Positions 1 through 12,543 of a stretch of DNA of 64,000 bases are shown here, piece after piece. Source of the stretch: Cyathus striatus. Taxonomy: Eukaryota > Basidiomycota > Agaricomycetes > Agaricales > Nidulariaceae. The stretch lies in NCBI GenBank assembly GCA_025738555.1, contig JAOVFP010000001.1, forward strand, positions 3,472,001-3,536,000, read 5' to 3'. The notes under the pieces were generated by a model. It was not told the origin of the DNA. It saw only the letters and a list, made by a program, of their open reading frames with translations, and made no database searches. Numbering within the stretch: the first letter of the stretch is position 1; each line of letters starts with the position of its first letter. The position numbers were made by a program, and so were the translations under genes.

Positions 1-3000
1 GAGGTTCGTCACCGAGGGAGAGGCAAGTTTGCATGCCTGTGTCTTGAGTGGGCTTGCCGCCGATGTTCTTAGCGTCAGTCTTTCCTTCTCTCTAATTATG
101 TCGTCTGACATGTACTAGAACCCATCCAAACACGGATTCTTAATCGCAGACGCAGGAGGTGGAACACTAGATATAAGTTCCTACGCGATTAAAGGCACTT
201 CACCACTCGTGATGGAGGAGATTGCCCCTCCAGATTGTTTATTCGCAGGCTCGGTGTTCGTTTCTCGACGAGCGAGAGAGTTTTTGGAGGGTTCGTGCTT
301 TGTTCGTGTTTGAGTCCGATACTGACTCTGTCATGTAGAACGCCTCAAAGACTCGAAATACGGTACACCCGAAGCATTAGACCACATTACGCGTCGCTTT
401 GACGAGACGACCAAGAGGCTGTTTAGAGATCGTAGAGATTTACAGTTTATCCCGTTTGGGTCTCCTTTAGACAAGGTCTTTCTTCTCTTTCAGCTTATTC
501 TCTCTACTTACGTGAATATAGGATATAAAAGCAGGAATACGGAATGGTCAACTTAAACTTACGGGGTGCGTCTTCTTGCTCTTTACTTAGTAGGGGACTG
601 ACAGTGGTATAGAAACGAAGTCGCAAACCTCTTTGAGCCTTCAGTAGACGCAGCATTCAACGCTATCAAAGGGCAGATCGAGGCTTCCCAAGGACTGATA
701 AGGAGTGTATTTTTAGTAGGAGGGTATGCAGCTTCGCCTTGGTTGTTTTCGTACGTTCTTATTCGTAGACCGGATGGATAAAGATGAATAACGCGGGTTT
801 AGGCAATTACAGGAAAGACTGGCTCCCTACAATGTAACAGTTAGCAGACCAGATACACAAACGTACGTCCGTCTCCCTTTCCTCTCCCCTCTTCTAATTT
901 AGCTCCCATCGTACAGATCAAAAGCAGTAGCAGATGGAGCGATAGGCTTCTACTGCGACCACCACGTCTCCGCGCGCATGAGCAAATTCATGTACGGCGT
1001 CGAGTTCCTTAGAGAACTCAATCCCAACGATCCAGAGCATGTTGCACGAAAAGAGAGACTATGTGAGCTGCCGAGTGGTCCCAGGTTGCTGCCGGATGCG
1101 TTTGATTGTATTCTGGCTAGGGTGGGTCTTCTCTTTCTCTGGGTCGGGATGCTGGGACTGATGGATTTGCTTGGGTAGAATGTGAAAGTAAAAGAGTCGA
1201 CGGTGTTTACGAGAAAGTACTGTACGGAGCTTACGTCTCTTTCTATGCTTTCGGTATTTGAGGTTGAGATTTGGTGTTATCGTGGAAAGGGGGCGATTCC
1301 GAAGTGGATTGAGAGGCATGCTGGTATGTTCCCCTTTATTCTCGTTGATAAAGCTAACACGTCCAAAGACGACTTTTCGACGCTCTGTGTCGTGCGTGCC
1401 GACTTGTCGATGTTAAGTGGCAGCGCGGAGCCCAAGACTGGGAAGAGTGGGAAGACGTATTGGACTATTGTGTTTTCGGTGGAGATTCACTTTGGGCTGA
1501 CAGAGTTTAAGGCGAGGATAAAGTGGAATGATAATGTGTGTTCTTTTCTCTCTCTTTTGGATGGGTGCTGATGCCGGATTAGGGAACGACGAGATAGTAA
1601 GTATGCAAACTGTGCAGTTGTTACGATGCTAATTGATGTATAGTGGGCCTGCATCGATAGTATACAACGAACGTGGCCACCGTGCAGATGAAGATGAACC
1701 AGACAACTTCCCCGAAGACGATGCTTTCACAGCCCCACCTACTGCCTCACCCCGCGAGAGGGAACGACCAGACTCTTCAGTCCAACGCACACCCACTCAT
1801 TCAGAATCAGGAAGCCGCCGTTCGTCAACACGCGACACGCCACGCGTGGATACGTCCATTCCGGAGGTGGCGAGAGTGGAAAAGACACCATCACGGCATT
1901 CTTCTGTGCCTTCGACGCCTTCCCGCGCTGCTGCTCCCGGTGCGCCGATTGGGTACGCTGCCTCTGGAAGAGGGAGCGACGCAGCAAGTGTTGCGAGTCG
2001 GCCGGATAAGGGTAAGGAACGGGAGAGGGGAGAAACGAGGGGTACTACCTCCCGCTCGAGTGTGGGCGGGAGCAGAATTGGCGAGACCCTCAATTCCGTA
2101 TGGGGAGCTGCGGGAGCTACGCCCGCTATTGGATCCCCCATCGGCGCATCTACCGCTCCTACGAGGTCACCGACGATCAAAGACCCCGTCTCTGCGCATA
2201 CATCCATATTTGAAACTGCTGCCCCGCCTAAATCGCACGCGTCACCGTTCGGTGAGCCGTTAGGGCTCGACAAACCACGGTCTGCGGTGCCTGATCCGAT
2301 CCCGCTGTGGGATGAGACGCAAGGTAAGCCTTCGTGGGAGACGCCGGCTGCTACCAAGTCGCCGTTCGGAGGCGAGAGGAGTAGGTCGCTGTCTATCTTT
2401 GGGGAGGCTGGGAAGCCGGATATTGCACCTTCGCCTATTGTTGAGGCGCCTAGGTCACCTTGGGATGGTCCGGCTGCTGCTGCTGCTGTCGGTGGCGCAA
2501 CGCCCTCTGCGAGGAGTAGGAAGAGTTCAGTGGCAAGTGGGGTACTTGGGAAGAATTCACCTGCTGTGGGGATTACGAGAAATGCGTTTGGAGATCCTCC
2601 TCCGCCACCTCCGGTGGAGGTTGTCGCTACGCCTGCGAGAGCTGCTTCACCTTTGCAGGGATTGGGATTGTTTGGATCGAAGGTGCCCTCGCCGACTAAG
2701 GCTTTGAGCCCGCTCAATCCAGCTTCGAGAGCACAGACACCTGCTCCCCCTCCGCCTGTGGAGTTGCCTCCTGTTGAAGCACCCGTGGAGGCTGCACCTG
2801 AGCCTCCGGCATCTGTTGTTGAAGCCGCACCTGCACCCCCCGCGCCGAAGATTGAAATTCCAGCTGCGGCTGTGGAGCCTCCTTCGGCACCAAAGACACC
2901 TGCTTCTGAGGCGATTCCGCCTGAGTCGGAACCTGTTACGCCTATTACACCTGGTGGGACGAAGAAAGGGAAGAAGAAAAAGGGTGAGTGTTTTTTTGTT

Positions 3001-4730
3001 TGTTTTTGAAGTGTGGCTGATGGGTTTGGGGTAACTTAGGCGGTGTTGCTGCTGCTGCTGCTGAACGACGCGAGCAAGAGGAGAAAGAAAAGGCGGAGAA
3101 GGCGGAGAAGAAAGCTAAGGAAGAGGCAGAGAAGGCAGAGAAGGCAGAGAAGAAAGCAAAGGACGAAGCTGACAAAAAGGCGAAGGAGGAAGCAGAGTTG
3201 AAGGCTAAAGAGGAGGCTGAGGCGAAGGCGAGAGAAGAGGCTGAACTCAAGGCGAAAGCGGACGCCGAACAGAAAGCGAAAGAAGAGGCGGAGCGAATTG
3301 CTGAGGAAGCTGATAGAGCTAAAGCGGAGGCTGAACTGAGGGCGAAAGAGGAAGCGGACCGACTTGCTAAGGAGGAGGCTGACCGGAAGGCTCAGGAAGA
3401 GGCAGAGCACAAAGCGAAAGAGGAAGCTGATAAGAAGGCTAAGGAGGAGGCTGACAAGAAGGCAGAGGAAGAACGAAAGACTCAAGAAGAGGCTGACAAG
3501 AAGGCCAAGGAGGAGGAGAAGATGAAGGAAGAAGCTGAGCGACTTGCTAAGGAGGAGGCTGACAGGAAAGCAAAGGAGGAGGAAGACGCACGTCTAGCGA
3601 AGGAGGCTGCTGAGAAGGCTAAAGAGGAGGAAGACGCGAAAAAGGCCCAAGAGGAAGCCGAGAAAAAGGAGAAGGAGGAAGAGGAGAAGAAGGCTAAAGA
3701 AGAGCAAGAAAGAGAAGAGAAGGAGGAGAAAGAGAAGAAAGAGGCTGAGGAGAAATCCAAGTTTTCTCTTGGCACGGGCTCTCTCTTCGGCAGTTCTAGC
3801 ATTAGCGGCTTTGGAACTGGTATTGGTAACGTTTTGAGCTCTGGTGGTTGGGGGTCGTTTGGAGGCGATACTGGTGCTGCCGGTGAAACTACCGAGACTG
3901 CGGGCGCAGAAACTGGTATTGGTAACGTTTTGAGCCCTAGTGGTTGGGGATCGTTTGGAGGCGATACTGGTGCTGCTGGTGATACTACCGAGACTGCGGG
4001 TGCAGGAGAAGCTGTCGAGGACACTTGGGGCAGCTGGGGAACTCCCGCTGGAAAGAAGAAAGGCAAGAAGACACCTGCTGCCACGCCTGTGAAATCGTCA
4101 CCATCACCATCATCTTGGGGAAAACCAACCTCTACATTCGGTTTTGGCTTTAGTGGAACAGGACTTGCGGGCAGTACCACGGAACCTGAAGCGACGGCTG
4201 CTGCTGCTGCGCCATCTCCCAAACCCCCTACGCCTGCTATTGGAACGACCCCATTGCCAGAATCTACACCTGCGGACACTCTTGCTACCGAGTTGACTGT
4301 GGGCGCTAGCAAAGCCGGCTCGAAGGCAGGTTCCAAGGCGGGTTCGAAACAACCTAGTCGCGCGCCATCACCTAAGCCAGAAGCCGCCGAGTTGACCTTG
4401 GACGCGAGTAATGCTGAATCGAAGGCTGCTTCAGTGGAACCCAGTCGTGCAGTATCTCCTGAGCCTCCCACACCAGCCACTGAGGGTGGTGAAGAGCCAG
4501 AGACTCCTGGTGGAGGTGATGATGCCGAGGATGGGGCAGCTGACGGTGAGGGAGCTGAAGAGAAAAAAGAGGAAGATGATTCATGGGGTCTCCCTGTGAA
4601 GAAGGGCAAGAAGGGTGGCAAGAAGGGTAAAGGTGGTAATGCTGGTAATGATAATGATACAGGAGGAGCGACGGAACCTGCTCAGGCTGCCGGGGGTGGA
4701 GGAAAGAAGAAGAAGGGTAAGAAGAAATGA
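1..4730 (+). CDS. HSPA12-type Hsp70-like ATPase with ~1,000-residue low-complexity C-terminal extension (5' partial)
   Basis: The 5' end lies outside the window. Exons that keep one frame: 2-73, 119-290, 339-475, 522-565, 613-750, 803-862, 917-1121, 1179-1535, 1583-1596 (14 bases), 1644-2983, 3040-4730, giving about 1,409 residues in the window. The first nine exons encode the C-terminal two thirds of an actin-like Hsp70 ATPase of the expanded fungal HSPA12-like class: phosphate-2 motif ADAGGGTLDIS, then VFVSRRAREFLE, adenosine motif VFLVGGYAASPWL, and the closing strand IKWNDN/GTTRYGPASIVYNE. That last strand is split over the 14-base exon and exon 10, which ties exon 10 to the Hsp70 domain. 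The frame then continues without a stop through a Pro/Ser/Ala-rich region (to 2983), a charged K/E/A coiled coil (about 3060-3760), Gly/Trp repeats and three Ser-Trp-Gly...KKGKK-type patches, ending at TGA 4728-4730. The Hsp70 domain is certain; whether every transcript carries the tail is inferred. No substrate or partner can be named. Confidence 0.85.
3815..4006 (+). repeat. Two-copy 96-bp tandem repeat inside the Hsp70 tail
   Basis: Two adjacent 96-base units (3815-3910 and 3911-4006) are nearly identical and keep frame. Each encodes 32 residues built around TGIGNVLS, GWGSFGGDTGAAG and TTETAG. A shorter in-frame AGSK triplication lies near 4315-4350. The multiple-of-three length suggests in-frame expansion of the disordered tail. 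Confidence 0.9.
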
Positions 4731-5094
4731 TGAGCATGCTGGACAGTCGCAGCAATTTATGATTATCTACTTTTCTTGTTTACGATTTTTTATGAATCTT
4801 GGTATACATGTATTGTTATGAATCTAGAAAAATGTGAATTTGGTATACATTTATGGTGAACACATGGTTGTTTGCGCCTGCGGTTGGCGCATCACATTAC
4901 CACTATGTGCTGTTCAGTGGCGAAACGGCTTAATACACCGTGTACATGGGACCGTATCGCCTCCCTCATTGTATTCGCTCTCGTGAGCGACCTGGTTACA
5001 CTGTGCTTCCAACTCAGTTCCGCACCGCCTCAACCGACGCAGCAGCCTTCGCATATTGAACCTCTTCATCCACCGATTCTTCATTCAAACCGTT
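4731..5094. other. Intergenic, Hsp70 3' end to F-box promoter
   Basis: No gene seen. AT-rich 3' flank of the Hsp70-like gene (to about 4870), then a GC-richer stretch just before the F-box start codon, presumably its promoter and leader. Confidence 0.5.
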
Positions 5095-6638
5095 ATGCCA
5101 AGTATGGACATTCCGGAGGACATCTGGTTGCAGGTGTCGCAGTATATTGATGAGAACGACCTGCGCTCGTTACTGAGCGTGAATAGCGTGTTCTTTCGCG
5201 TCGCCATGGACGCTCGATATCGCTGCATAAATGTCAACAGTCGAGATCTTCCTACAGAGAGACTGTTGTGCAGGATTCTGTGAGTACGGCCATATTCAGT
5301 GGACCGTAAACTGAACCTTTCTAGTGATAAAGAGGTTGCAAAGCGTGTTCGCGTCCTCCGTCTCCTTTTCAATAATGTCAAATCCGAGACACGGACGAAG
5401 AGCTCTAGTCCACTTAAACATTTCAAACAACTCGGGCACGTTCTCCATGGTCGCCATCATCGCAGCGCACGCTCAGATCGCCTTCCAAGCCCTCTTACTT
5501 TCTCCGTTGTTCTGGATGTCCTTATCAGCGCCTTGCCCAACATGATTAACGTCGAAGAGCTATATTTCGATTCTTGGGATCTACCTTCCGAGTATGATAT
5601 ACACTCGTTTTTTATTGCAGCTTGGTCGTCGTTTGGTCGCACCGTACGCAAAGTGTATCTTTCAGGTCACCCAGAGGGATACTGCCAGCTACTCAATTCT
5701 ACTCCATCATTCGATTCTGTACGAGACGTAAGATTTGAATTCGTAAATCCATTGCGTACAACCAATACCATAACAACGGTTCCTCCTGACACCATTATTC
5801 CTTTCGTCAATCGTCTAGCTCCACAGCTCTACGCTCTGAAAGTGTGGCTGTGGACTACACTTGACCTCTCACCGTTCTTCGACGCTATGGATAGCTTGTC
5901 GTGTCTGGAGAGCCTTAGCATTCGCATGTCGTTCAATCAATCATTGTCAAATCTCCCTGCTCTACAAAGGTTCCTCCATAACACGTCGTCTACTGTCCAG
6001 AAACTGGAACTTCGACTTAACCCTCTAGGGGCCAACTTCAATCCTAGTATAGAAGACAGCTTAGGCCAATGGTTTACCAGCTGCCTTAGAGACGAGCAGA
6101 TATTCTCCTACTTGCGGAAACTCGATATATATCCAACGAATCTTCCATCAAGTACTGATATCCTTGTGAACGTTATTGAACGTTCTTCTCATCACTTAGA
6201 AGATATGTCCGTGCGTGATAGGTATTTCCATGATGACGAGGTGTCGACCATCGTAAATGTCTTGAGCACATGTAACAAACTTGTCTCCCTTCGCTTGAAT
6301 ATCTGGAGGTTGGACGCGAAGTTGTTCGACCTTCTGGCCAGTAAATTACCTCAATTGCTTCGCTTAGCGCTTTATGTTGGTGACATTGTAACGGAGCACA
6401 CAGGCTCCATGGTAAACCGTGCTACCTTTTATCAATGTGAAGTTGGCTGACGTTGTAACAGGAATCGTTCATCGCTGATATGGAGGATCGAAAATATGAG
6501 GACTGGAAACTGTATGATATTGGACTTTGGCAAAGCGGTAATGGGATGAATCATGCAGGTTACATGACGTCCCTCGCGCGCAGCATCCCCTCGGTAAAGA
6601 GTTTCTGGGGCACCGGGTCTACAAAGTGCCAACGATAA
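5095..6638 (+). CDS. F-box protein with leucine-rich-repeat-like body
   Basis: Exons 5095-5279, 5325-6387, 6462-6638 give 474 residues. The first 45 residues have an F-box-like pattern (IPEDIWLQVSQYI, then LRSLLSVNSVFF), the part that would bind Skp1 in an SCF ubiquitin ligase. The rest is Leu-rich with repeats of the type LESLSIRM and VSLRLNIWRL, a likely substrate-binding surface. The end, IPSVKSFWGTG, matches the ends of the paralogues at 20.7-29.0 kb, and the first intron has the same phase. ATG 5095 is chosen because the paralogues also begin just before the (L/I)P(x)E(L/I)W motif; an upstream extension in frame lacks an ATG. All three exons are open, so this copy looks functional. Target unknown. 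Confidence 0.8.
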
Positions 6639-7738
6639 TAGATGCCGAGTCTATGTTTTTTTCAGGGTTAATGGCGTTGGACACTGTATAAGTATGTACT
6701 TGCGCGGCCGAAGTATCCACGGACTGAAACTGATGGGATTCTGTAATGACTTTTAATAAGTACATCGAGTAATGGACTTCATCGAAGGCAAAACATCAAT
6801 TCATATTTGGAGGATCAGCGCGACAACGGTGATCGTGTTTTTTATAGAATCTTTAATCTATCAGTATCACCGGTGCCCAGTGCCCTAAGCAGATAATATG
6901 CGTAGCAGACGATGAGCTGGACAGGAATCCATGAGGTTTCGTGCATCGAAATTGCTTGGTCAGGTCCGGGAAGTAGTTGATTCATATGGTCCTCATTTGA
7001 TAAGCCAGAATACACATCAGGTCCAAACCTTTCAAAAGCAGAAGAACTCGAAGAGTCGTAGGCAAAGACAGATCGCATAGGAAAGCATAAGAAGTATCCC
7101 TTTACCCTAATTATACCAGCCAGCAGTGAAACATTTCTGATACCAATCGATGGTCATCATCGACGAACGTTTCATGAATCATCCATCTGCCAGGCTGAGA
7201 GAGAATGCGTAATGCGTATCATCATTTTTGTGATAAAGCTCCGACTTAACCCGATATTCGAGTCAGAAAATAGCTCCAGCAGCGTTAGAATAATCCAGAG
7301 ATATCCAGCACAAGATTATATTTCCAGCTAGCGCTTGGATTGCAAGATATGATTCACGAAGGTCTCGGAAATACAGGCTGAGGAACCGAGAGGAGGACAG
7401 ACTCGCAGAACGTGGTGGATGACAAAGACGGGAAATTTTGGTTCCATTTCCGATCCCGATTCCGGTCGGGAATTGCCGAATGCCGACGCAAACAAAACTT
7501 TTGACCTCGGCCAACGTGTCCCCCAGAACACTTCTTGTTTCCTAACCACCACCATCCATCTCCTCGTCAATTCTTTCTCGTCCAGCTCTTTGTGAAGTTC
7601 CTCGAACAGACCTTCACAATTTCGTCAATCCACCCCCAAACCTCACATCGCATACTCTTCTGTCAAGGCAGAGGATTCATGCTTCGACCTTCAATTCATT
7701 TTCAGAAACGAGTCATATCTATATCTTCTACCTCTTTT
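6639..7738. other. Intergenic, F-box 3' flank and eIF5 promoter
   Basis: No convincing gene. A 78-codon reverse ORF at 6842-7078 has no recognisable features. The last 250 bases are pyrimidine-rich on the plus strand, as expected for the promoter and leader of a highly expressed gene. Confidence 0.4.
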
Positions 7739-7785
7739 GTAAGTTACTAGTGGTGCTTGCCTATGTTACTTCTGACACCTTCCAG
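7739..7785 (+). other. Probable 5'-UTR intron of the eIF5 gene
   Basis: A GTAAGT donor at 7739 and a TCCAG acceptor ending at 7785, with a CTGAC-like branch site, lie 27 bases before the eIF5 start codon. They have the size and signals of the coding introns in this window. Confidence 0.55.
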
Positions 7786-7812
7786 CGGTAAAATCAAACC
7801 ACTTTATCCAAC

Positions 7813-9208
7813 ATGGCTTCAGGAATTGTGAACATCCGCCGCGATGTCGAGGACAAATTCTATCGCTACCGGTATGTCCCACAGTATGTCTCTGCTGTGC
7901 ACCAGTCACTAAGTTCCCCTACTTTAGCATGCCCCTTCTTACCACTAAAATTGAAGGCAAGGGCAATGGCATCAAAACTGTCATTCCCAACATGTCGGAC
8001 GTCGCTCAGGCCCTCAGCCGACCTCCCACTTACACCACCAAGTTCTTCGGCTGTGAACTCGGCGCTCAGACATCCTTCGATGAGAAGAATGACCGTTACA
8101 TTGTCAACGGTGCGCACGATGCAAACCGTCTCCGTGAGCTACTTGACGTATTCATCGACAAATTTGTTCTATGCAAATCGTGCAAGAACCCCGAAACCGA
8201 GTTGATTATCATTAAGCAAGGCAGAAGCGAGGATATCATTCGCGACTGCAAGGCTTGTGGCGAGCGTACCGGCGTCGATATGAGGCACAAGCTCACCACC
8301 TTCATTCTAAAGAACCCTCCCGTCAAGGCCAAGAAGGGAAAGAAGAGGACTGGTGATGCTGCGGCCGGTATTGGTGGCGCTGCTGATGCCAATGGAGAAA
8401 ATGGCCATGCCGACGACGCCAACGGGGCTGAGAGCGATGATGAATTGACCAGGAAAATCAAGGCTGAGGCTGCGGAGCTTAACCAGGACGCTGAGATTGG
8501 CAAGGAAGATTGGTCTGCTGACACTTCTCCCGAGGCTGTCAAGGAGCGTCTGAAGGCTCTTGAAGCTAGCATGGCAGCTGCTGTCATTGCTAACGATGAT
8601 GAAGGTAGCGACGAGGACGTCAACAGTCCTTACTCCCAACTCGGCAGGTGGATCGATGAGAGTAGTGATGATGATGATGACACCAAAGCTTATCTCGTTT
8701 CCATCTTCAAGAAAGCAGAGGAACTCGGTATTGAAAAGAAGCACAAGACCATTCTCGTCATCGTCCAGTCTCTATTTACTGAGAACGCAGTGAATGAAAT
8801 TCCCAAATTTGCTCCTCTGCTTGCCAAGGTACGTCTAATATACTTGCTTAACTTTGACTGAGATTGATGTTTCCTTTTCTCAGATGGTCACTACCGAGAA
8901 GCACCAGAAAGCCCTGTTGGGTGGCATTGAGCGTCTTGTTGGATTGGCGTATCCGGAACTCCTTCCGGCAGTACCCAAGATTCTTATGGCGTTATACCAA
9001 GCTGATATCCTGGACGAGGAGGTGGTCACCAACTGGGGTACACACGTTAGCAAGAAGTACACTGACAAGGAAACGAGCAAGAAGGTTCGGAAGGCCAGCG
9101 AGCCTTTCTTGAAGGTAAGGTTTCATGTTTTTCTACTTACTCAGATAACTGAATGTTCCTTTTTAGTGGCTTCAGGAAGCCGATGACGATGATGACGACG
9201 ATGAGTAG
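7813..9208 (+). CDS. TIF5: Eukaryotic translation initiation factor 5 (eIF5)
   Basis: Exons 7813-7871, 7928-8828, 8884-9114, 9167-9208; 410 residues. eIF5 is the GTPase-activating protein for eIF2 in the 43S pre-initiation complex. The N-terminal domain carries [16 protein letters not shown], containing the Arg that corresponds to the catalytic Arg15 of yeast and human eIF5 (Arg18 here), followed by [10 protein letters not shown] and a zinc ribbon with two Cys pairs (CKSC, CKAC; about residues 103-130). A basic, Ala-rich linker is followed by the C-terminal W2/HEAT domain and a final aromatic/acidic box with Trp-Leu and a run of Asp, split across the last two exons. Length and order match the family. 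It is preceded by a 5'-UTR intron. Confidence 0.97.
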
Positions 9209-10860
9209 ATCGCATGGACGTGTTTTCACACAAGGATTTACTAGGCAGTTTTGTTAACTTGCAATCTCTTCTGCTATGTGTTTTCCTGTTTCCATCTGTC
9301 ACGAATATATATATTAGCTCGAAGTTGCTGTTCCATGAGTTAACCCCCGGTTGTATCAGTGAATGCAGCATCAATGATCCACTCTCGGTGTGATCATAAG
9401 TTTTGATACCAAAGTACTTTAGACTTGTCTCGAGAACGGGAGTTCGATGAAGTTTGTTCCAATTTTGTTTGAACCTGCGTAGATGAATATACATTATTGG
9501 CTGCTTTTCATGCCGTGACAGAATCCGAGTAGAGTAGGTTCAAGGGTAGAGTACGTAGATGAAGTTTTGATTCTTGGAGGTCTTCTGTATCTTTTCTGTT
9601 CTCAGATAAGTACGTACGCATATCCTTAACATATCCATAAAAGTGAGGGGTGTCTCACGATGACCGTGGAAAGTTTCATTTTCTTGCTAATATATGGTCC
9701 GCTAAGCGTAGGTCTGCTTCTCGTCATTCCTCCCTGCAGCTCCGGAATATAACATAAATTATTGTGAGTCTCTTACCTTTCTACTAAATACTCTTGGGTT
9801 TTATTTCTCAGCGTTTCACCTGGAATTCAACGTTCAATTCATTTTTATTTTGTCTGCTCCCTGGTAGGCGGTGGTAGGCGCGAACGTGATAGCCGGCGAC
9901 CGCACCAGTCCCTACCAGCCCTTTACCTTGAACCAAGCTGAAGGACCCCTCTTTCTCCGAGGATCGCATAATCCCAGATAATCTCTGGTCGTCACGGTCC
10001 CGGAATACCAATAGTCTTAGATCGCAGATTACAGATGAAAATGACTGAACCTCGCTCTTTTTTTAGAGATCCTAATAACCGCTCGCGTATTCGTTGCCGT
10101 TGCGCTTTGTGAAAGCATATCCTCCCCATCATTCCAACGAATGTCCAGGATATATATGATCGATTATCTGTACTTCAAGGTTGTCATGACCTGCCACGAC
10201 TCGAGGCCTGTATATCCCCAGGTACGGCAGGGTTCGACAGGTCACCTATCTAGAAGACTCTATTTGGACTTTTCACTTGACCGCAACGCCGAAATTATGT
10301 TGCTACCTGTGAAGCCATCAAGCGAGTCTGACTATGAAATGTCTTATGTGTAACTCCCAAGTTCCAGCGGCTGCGAAGCTGTTCACTGCTGCGCAGGCCA
10401 GTGTGGTTAACTTGTACTGGTTTGCATTTGATCTTGCCTCCGGCCGAGCGTTTGCGTCGCTACGTTGACAAGAGACAGTGACGCTGGCGTGTTTGACGGA
10501 ATTAAATGCACTTGTTATAGCACATCTTTTGTCCGAATACACGTAAGTATACTTTCACTTCGATTCGCTCAGGTGATTTATTTGCCGCGTGTAATATTAT
10601 TCGTTATGGCAGAAATCACCTGGTACAATTGTTGGTTGTTTACCCCATGTGTGGAAGTTCCGTCGCCCCGTAAACTGATCTTGCCCTGAGATGGGGGAGG
10701 GACTCCACACGCCTAGCCGCTGGTGATTGACCTTATCAGTCAAATTATTTGGGCAGAAACATGCCGACATAAATGGAATATCAGGAGAGAGAAGGCATAA
10801 GATGCCGCCCGGTTACACACTGGTTCCAATTGGCTTCTCTTTTCCCCGCATTCGCCCATC
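9209..10860. other. Intergenic, no gene recognised
   Basis: About 1.65 kb with only short, unsupported ORFs. It begins with the AT-rich 3' flank of eIF5. No repeats, RNA gene or mobile element were recognised. Confidence 0.4.
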
Positions 10861-12543
10861 ATGGCGTCCTCCATGTTATTTCCCTCTGTCGGGTTGCAGG
10901 TGTTGAGTTCATTGATTCACTTCCTTGGTGCGTCACTTCAATCTATTTCAATCGCTCGATTTCGGGCTTAATCTTGGCCTTCTATCAGGACTCACTGTTC
11001 TTACTCACTGTATTTCACGGCGGGTGCAACACGAATCTCTAACATGGCATGGGTTGTCGACAATGCCTTGGCCGCGATTAAGCGTGATTATGATGTTTTG
11101 CATGTCGTGGCTTTTCCTCTTCAGTAGTGCGTTTTTTCTTCTTCAAAGTTGGTCCACGATTTAATCCACTTTTCTTACATCTAGGTGGAATCTTATTGAT
11201 GGGGGTTGGATTAGAGTTGAATGTGGCAGTCTGCACGGCAGCCATATATCTATGCATCATATTTTACTCTTCGTCCAAATTTTTGGTTTATGCATTTCTC
11301 GGTGAGTTGCCTGACCTCTCCCTATGTTGGCATTCCTAACGCACAATCTAGCCGAGAAAGTTCACGTTGTATGGTCGCCCACAGTGGGTACACGGCGATT
11401 CGAGTCTCCAGTCTACCTCACTTGCATTGTTTCGGTTGCTCTGTATTGCATTGTAATAACGCTAATGCTTGGAGGTACGCGAGCTCAACTTATATTCCAA
11501 TTCTTTGCTTATCTATCATCAGGTCCTATGCACGAGTTCAATTCAGACGGGGCATGTGTCATCGGATTGAAGCCTCTTGCTTCCATCCCTCTTTTGGTTT
11601 ACGACCTGTAGGTCTTCGAGCTCTATGATGATGTTTCTGACACGCTAATTCATCATGGCGGCCTTCACTAGATACATCAACATATTTCTGACCGGAATGT
11701 TTCTGTGGCCTCTGGCGAGGTCTAAGATAATGAGTGGGGGCGTGCGGAGGTTGGCAATTAGGACATTCGTGTGAGCAACTTCTCCGCATTTCACGGAATT
11801 GCCTTAATTTATTCACGTGCAAACTAGCGCTGCTCTCTTTGGCCTCACTACCTCAACGGTAAGCTTCCCTGTCAAGTTACATTTTAACGTCATTCAAGGT
11901 GTTCTTCAGGTCAACATGACAGTGTTAATTATCCTCCATGGGCGGGAGTTGGGTTGGGTTAATCTTGGTGCTTGTGGCGGTGATGTACGTCTGGCACCTT
12001 TTCGTTGTTGGACTGTTGAACAGCCTCCGTTAACACTGTGCCACAGATCATTGTCAATGCAACTGCAATTTTCTGGGTTTCGGGAAGTTCGTATGGAATG
12101 CGACGCCCCGATGTCACGACCAGCGGGCTTCCGGAAAGAGCACGACGAAATACATTCACTCACAACCGTACAACTGACAGCATTCAGTCACCTACTGGGC
12201 AAGACGCGCAGACCAACACGAAATCGTCACTGGCGGATCAGGCAGCCTCCTTCCATATATACGATATCGAATCAATACACGAAAATAGACCATTATGGTT
12301 TCGCAGAATATTCGGTCATGACCGGCCATTTCCCAGAGATATGAAGGTATGCATCTTTGATTGTTGCCACCAATTGTGGCTTTTTGCTCTATGTTCTAAC
12401 GCCGTGGACTTTAGATTGCTGTTACTACGGAACTTGAGATGCAACAGTCACAGCAAATATCCCTCCAACCCGGGCCAGATTCAAAATCAGAAACAGAGTG
12501 CGATCACCATACACATATTGAGTCACGGCAGGAAGTTTGTTGA
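10861..12543 (+). CDS. Basidiomycete multi-helix integral membrane protein, function unknown
   Basis: Ten exons: 10861-10927, 10989-11126, 11185-11301, 11352-11474, 11523-11607, 11672-11770, 11828-11858, 11910-11984, 12047-12346, 12415-12543; 387 residues. Successive hydrophobic segments include LSVIMMFCMSWLFLFSSG, AAIYLCIIFYSSSKFLVYAF and VYLTCIVSVALYCIVITL. Between and after them lie AEKVHVVWSP, ACVIGLKP, SIPLLVYDLYIN and ELGWVNLGACGGD, motifs I associate with a large agaricomycete membrane family with a seven-helix, receptor-like layout. A hydrophilic Ser/Thr/Gln-rich cytoplasmic-type tail of about 130 residues follows. No enzymatic motif is visible. The first exon and its junction are the least certain part; the rest follows from frame continuity. 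Any receptor role is conjecture. Confidence 0.8.

Noticed and set aside
1633..3009. A separate gene beginning at the ATG 1633
   Set aside because: That ATG lies inside the intron 1597-1643, and the residues just after it (GPASIVYNE) complete the Hsp70 domain.
1797..4621. Long reverse-strand ORFs (1797-2717, 3036-3485, 3482-4621) opposite the Hsp70 tail
   Set aside because: They mirror the biased codon composition of the plus-strand tail (Ser/Phe/Leu runs opposite Lys/Glu/Ala runs) and have no domain or splice support.
10773..11042. 89-codon ORF at the 5' end of the membrane-protein gene
   Set aside because: It runs through an intron of the ten-exon model in another frame and does not connect to the conserved exons.
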